Below, piece after piece: positions 61,395 to 64,000 of a stretch of 64,000 nt of DNA. Location of the stretch: assembly GCF_022213955.1 (NCBI RefSeq), contig NZ_JAKNTW010000038.1:38817-102816 (forward strand), read 5' to 3'. The position numbers were made by a program, and so were the translations under genes. Positions within the stretch are counted from its first letter, which is position 1, and each line of letters starts with the position of its first letter. A model generated the notes under the pieces. That model was given only the letters and a program-made list of their open reading frames with translations. It had not been told where the DNA came from and searched no databases. The stretch is from Dolomitihabitans soli (GTDB lineage Bacteria; Actinomycetota; Actinomycetes; Streptosporangiales; Streptosporangiaceae).

Positions 61395-62297
61395 TCAGGC
61401 GGCCAGGAAGGCCAGTTCGCGCCATTCGCGAAGCGGGAGCGCGGCCGGATCGGCGGTCAGGACCTGGAGGCACACGTGGTCGGCGCCCGCCTCGAAGTGC
61501 TCGCGGACCCGCTTCTCGATCGCGCCGGCGTCGCCGTACGCCACGATCGCGTCGACCAGCCGGTCGCTCCCGCCGCCCGCGAGGTCGGCGTCGCCGAACC
61601 CGAGCCTGCGCAGGCTGGCCTCCTGGTGCGGGGCGGCCTCGGCGTAGAAGCCGACGTGCCGCCGGGCGACCTCGCGGGCCCTCCCGAGGTCTGCGTCCAG
61701 GACCACGGCCTGCTCCACGGCGAGGAGCGGGCCGGTTCCCATCGCCTCGCGCGCCCGCCGGGTGTGTTCCACCGGCACGAAGTACGGGTGGGCGCCGAGG
61801 GTCCGCCGCGCGGCGAGCTCCAGCATCTTCGGCCCGAGCGCGGCGAGCATCCGCCGCGGGGGGTGCGCGGGGGCCGCGGAGTCCAGCGGGATCGCGTCCA
61901 TGGCGTCGAGGTAGGCGCCCATCGTGGCGACCGCCTTGCCCCGGCTCGGGATGACATAGCCGTTCATCTGGATGGGGGTGTCGCTCACCCGGTGCCCGCC
62001 GAGCCCGAGGAGGTACCTGCCGGGGTGGGCCTCGTTGATCGACCGTTCGGCGGCGGCCATCGCGATCGGGTCGCGCAGGGCGATGTTGGCGATCCCGGCG
62101 GCCACCGTCAGCCGCCGGGTGGCCGTCAGGGTGAGCCACGCCTGGCTCACGCTGTCGCGGCCGAAGCCCTCGCCGAACCACAGCGTCCCGTAGCCCAGTT
62201 CCTCGATCTCGGCCGCGGCCTCGCCCACCCGGGCGGCCGGCTGCCCGTCGAGCGCGAAGGTCCAGATGCCCACACGCCCGAGTTCCACGTTCGTCAC
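61395..62297 (-). CDS. LLM-class F420-dependent oxidoreductase
   Basis: A 300-residue luciferase-like barrel enzyme. GTG 62295-62297 has AAGGAG five bases upstream. GRVGIWTFALDG, EELGYGTLWFGE, AAGIANIALRDPIAMAA and GRYLLGLGGHRV are those of the actinobacterial F420-type subgroup. The substrate is unknown. It is divergent from a TetR gene that probably controls it through the two operators between them. Confidence 0.9.
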   Translation of the reverse strand: MTNVELGRVGIWTFALDGQPAARVGEAAAEIEELGYGTLWFGEGFGRDSVSQAWLTLTATRRLTVAAGIANIALRDPIAMAAAERSINEAHPGRYLLGLGGHRVSDTPIQMNGYVIPSRGKAVATMGAYLDAMDAIPLDSAAPAHPPRRMLAALGPKMLELAARRTLGAHPYFVPVEHTRRAREAMGTGPLLAVEQAVVLDADLGRAREVARRHVGFYAEAAPHQEASLRRLGFGDADLAGGGSDRLVDAIVAYGDAGAIEKRVREHFEAGADHVCLQVLTADPAALPLREWRELAFLAA

Positions 62298-62316
62298 GCC
62301 GTCTCCTTGAAAGATG

Positions 62317-62369
62317 ATCCGGAGAAGGTCTCCGGATAACTTGCGCCTATAATACGGAGAAGCTCTCCG
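62317..62369. promoter_or_regulatory. Two TetR-type operators flanking a consensus -10
   Basis: Site 1 is ATCCGGAGA-AGG-TCTCCGGAT (62317-62337), a perfect 9-bp inverted repeat. Site 2 is CGGAGA-AGC-TCTCCG (62355-62369). Their centres are about 35 bases apart. TATAAT at 62348-62353 lies between them, the -10 for the plus-strand tetR gene. The shared core CGGAGA-N3-TCTCCG suggests one regulator binds both. Confidence 0.8.
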
Positions 62370-62381
62370 ATTGGAAACCAG

Positions 62382-62912
62382 ATGATGCGGGCCGACGCAC
62401 GCCGTAACCGGGACCACCTCGTGGCGGCGGCCACCGACGTGATCGCCGAGGAAGGTCCCGAGGCGTCCCTCAACGAGATCGCCCGCCGGGCCGGCGTGGG
62501 GCCGGGCACCCTCTACCGGCACTTCCCCACCCGCGAGTCGCTGCTCACCACGGTGTTCAGGACCAGGATCGAGGCCCTCTGCGCGCGAGCCGGCGACCTG
62601 GCCGCGAAACTCCCGCCGGGAGAGGCGCTCACCGCGTGGCTGCACGAACTGCTGGCACACGCCGTGACCGACCGCGGCCTGGGCGCCACCATGATGCTCA
62701 CCGAGCAGGAGTCCGGCTTCGACTGCTCGGCGCTGATGGCCGCCGCCGCCTCCGGCCTGCTCGCCGGCGCCGGGGAGGCGGGATCCGTCCGGCGGGACCT
62801 GACCGTCGACGACCTCTTCCAGCTGGTCCACGGCATCTCGCTGGCGGCGGGCGACCTCGGCAGGGGAGACCGCCTGCTGACCCTCACCCTGGAAGGGCTG
62901 CGCGCCGCCTAA
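62382..62912 (+). CDS. TetR family regulator (divergent from LLM oxidoreductase)
   Basis: A 176-residue regulator; ATG 62382 or 62385. The helix-turn-helix is NEIARRAGVGPGTLYRHFPTRESLL. The C-terminal ligand domain is short and of the SBD-type seen next to LLM and short-chain enzymes. It should bind the two CGGAGA-N3-TCTCCG sites and control both itself and the oxidoreductase. It converges with the next TetR gene, with a four-base overlap (62909-62912). Confidence 0.92.
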   Translation: MMRADARRNRDHLVAAATDVIAEEGPEASLNEIARRAGVGPGTLYRHFPTRESLLTTVFRTRIEALCARAGDLAAKLPPGEALTAWLHELLAHAVTDRGLGATMMLTEQESGFDCSALMAAAASGLLAGAGEAGSVRRDLTVDDLFQLVHGISLAAGDLGRGDRLLTLTLEGLRAA

Positions 62913-63583
62913 CGCTCTTCGAGGTGCGTGCGGATGGCGTCCATGACGGCGTCGGGCGAGGCGGAGCGGGCGAAGGTGGCCACGACGACCTGTTCGGCGG
63001 CGTCGCGCGGCTTCTCCAGGTGGCGGAACGTCGTGATGACGTACTCCAGGGCGCGGTCGAGCGGGGCGAAGGGGTCATGCCGGCCGTTCGCCCGCAGCCA
63101 GCCCCGCAGCACCTGGTTGTGCGCGGCCACCACCGAGGAGGCCATCAGCTCCGCGCGGAGCGGGGCGTCGGGCGAGCCGGCCAGCCAGTCGCCGGCGAAT
63201 TCCCGGAACAGCCGCTGGTACCGGGCGACGCTGACGATCTCGCGGTCGCGCAGCGCGGGCACCTGGCCGACCAGCCGGTAACGCCGCAGCGACACCTCGG
63301 CGTCCTCGACGTAGTGCGCGAGCACGATGCGGACCGCGTCGCACACGGCCACGATCGCCGTGTCGGCGGTGGACGCCCGCAGCCGCGCGTCCACCTTCGC
63401 CAGCAACGCATCGTGATCCGGAAATATCACGTCTTCCTTGGACCGGTAGTGCCGGAAGAAGGTGCTCCGGCTCACCCCCGCCCGCGCCGCGATGTCGTCC
63501 ACGGTGGTCTCGTCGTAGCCGCGCTCGCCGAACAGCGCGACCGCGGCCTCGGCGAGGCGCCGGCTGACGGGCGATCTGGGCAT
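62909..63583 (-). CDS. TetR family regulator (divergent from carboxylase)
   Basis: A 224-residue regulator with DNA-binding segment TTVDDIAARAGVSRSTFFRHYRSKEDV. The ligand domain has RRYRLVGQVPALRDREI and VVAAHNQVLRGWLRANGR, typical of the group with tetracyclin_repressor_C-like folds. It is divergent from the biotin-carboxylase gene with 107 bases between starts, so it may control acyl-CoA carboxylase expression. Its stop overlaps that of the preceding TetR gene. Confidence 0.92.
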   Translation of the reverse strand: MPRSPVSRRLAEAAVALFGERGYDETTVDDIAARAGVSRSTFFRHYRSKEDVIFPDHDALLAKVDARLRASTADTAIVAVCDAVRIVLAHYVEDAEVSLRRYRLVGQVPALRDREIVSVARYQRLFREFAGDWLAGSPDAPLRAELMASSVVAAHNQVLRGWLRANGRHDPFAPLDRALEYVITTFRHLEKPRDAAEQVVVATFARSASPDAVMDAIRTHLEER

Positions 63584-63625
63584 CTGGCCATTCTCCCGGA
63601 TCCGCGGCTTGTACGGCCTGCTGGT

Positions 63626-63653
63626 ACTAAGTATCGTTCATATGAAACTCAGT
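63626..63653. promoter_or_regulatory. Operator-like inverted repeat between tetR and the carboxylase gene
   Basis: ACTAAGTAT (63626-63634) and AAACTCAGT (63645-63653) are inverted with seven of nine matches; between and overlapping them is the perfect palindrome TTCATATGAA (63637-63646). It lies in the divergent promoter region, 38 bases before the carboxylase start, and is a likely site for the adjacent TetR protein. Confidence 0.6.
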
Positions 63654-63690
63654 CTCAAGGATTGCGTTGACGGAACCTCGGAGGGCTCCA

Positions 63691-64000
63691 GTGAGCAACC
63701 CCCAGCCGCTGCGTAAGGTGCTGATCGCCAACCGGGGTGAGATCGCGGTGCGCGTGATCCGCGCGTGCCGGGACGCCGGCCTCGGCAGTGTCGCCGTCTA
63801 TTCGGTGGACGATCTCGACGCGTTGCACGTCACCATGGCCGATGAGGCGTACGCGCTGGGTGGGCGGACGCCGGCGGAGTCGTATCTGTCGGTCGAGAAG
63901 CTGCTGGATGTGGCGCGGCGGTCGGGTGCTGATGCGGTTCATCCTGGTTATGGGTTTCTGGCGGAGAACGCGGGGTTCGCGCGGGCGGTGATCGAGGCGG
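63691..64000 (+). CDS. Acyl-CoA carboxylase alpha subunit (biotin carboxylase), N-terminal fragment
   Basis: The first 103 residues of a gene that runs past the window. GTG 63691 has GGAGGG five bases upstream. [74 protein letters not shown] is the biotin-carboxylase N-terminal domain of acetyl/propionyl-CoA carboxylase alpha chains. The full protein would carboxylate biotin with ATP and bicarbonate to give malonyl- or methylmalonyl-CoA. Confidence 0.95.
   Translation, partial: MSNPQPLRKVLIANRGEIAVRVIRACRDAGLGSVAVYSVDDLDALHVTMADEAYALGGRTPAESYLSVEKLLDVARRSGADAVHPGYGFLAENAGFARAVIEA

Overview
The window is a high-GC actinobacterial chromosome segment. The evidence is strong G/C bias at third codon positions, frequent GTG/TTG starts, an F420-dependent oxidoreductase and an F420-type nitroreductase-fold protein, a HelD-type RNA polymerase factor, actinobacterial glgA/glgC genes and many LacI/TetR/PadR regulators. 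The gene style suggests a filamentous soil actinomycete, possibly Streptosporangiales; that placement is inference only. No rRNA, tRNA or CRISPR array was seen.

Layout. 0-9 kb: 3' end of a ribonucleotide reductase small subunit, an MscS channel, a pentapeptide-like membrane protein, a lipoprotein, divergent glgC/glgA for glycogen or maltose-1-phosphate synthesis with a coupled laccase-fold (PgeF) gene, a divergent Nramp-type transporter and a DUF305 lipoprotein. 9.5-18.7 kb: an accessory-looking block with a head-to-head pair formed by a WD40 protein and a STAND NTPase. Together the two look like the separated halves of one STAND-WD40 receptor. HelD, a 22-repeat pentapeptide protein and a MazG-like protein follow. 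18.7-31.4 kb: UDP-glucose dehydrogenase, a frameshifted gene, an MBL hydrolase, a four-repeat secreted protein, a class A beta-lactamase and a beta-lactamase-fold lipoprotein, small enzymes, an MFS pump, a dehydroquinase-like/HGGYW hydrolase fusion and a two-component system. 31.7-39.2 kb: kynurenine 3-monooxygenase, then a polyamine-type ABC importer operon that continues through a coupled M14 deacylase and an amidohydrolase. 39.4-48.5 kb: an AA10 LPMO with a poly-C inverted repeat at its 3' end, a MacB-type export operon interrupted by an IS200/IS605 element (tnpA + tnpB), and a PadR pair with a clear operator.

48.5-53.5 kb: a compact DeoR-controlled PTS operon in the order regulator, PfkB kinase, IIC, IIB, IIA, dehydrogenase, HPr. 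It fits uptake and oxidation of a hexitol or related polyol. 53.6-61.3 kb: a local beta-glucan regulon. Five exact copies of the palindrome GGAGAGCGCTCTCC lie at a GH3 beta-glucosidase, its coupled LacI regulator, a two-catalytic-domain secreted glucanase, and upstream of a DUF305 lipoprotein. One operator is embedded in the coding end of the glucosidase gene, over the likely leaderless lacI promoter. 61.4-64 kb: an LLM oxidoreductase and TetR divergent pair with two operators, a second TetR, and the 5' end of a biotin-carboxylase (acyl-CoA carboxylase alpha) gene.

The strongest leads for something undescribed are the split STAND/WD40 pair at 9.5-13.8 kb, the five-site glucan regulon with a glucanase whose GH16 acid/base residue is replaced, and the ABC importer/M14/amidohydrolase catabolic operon of unknown substrate.
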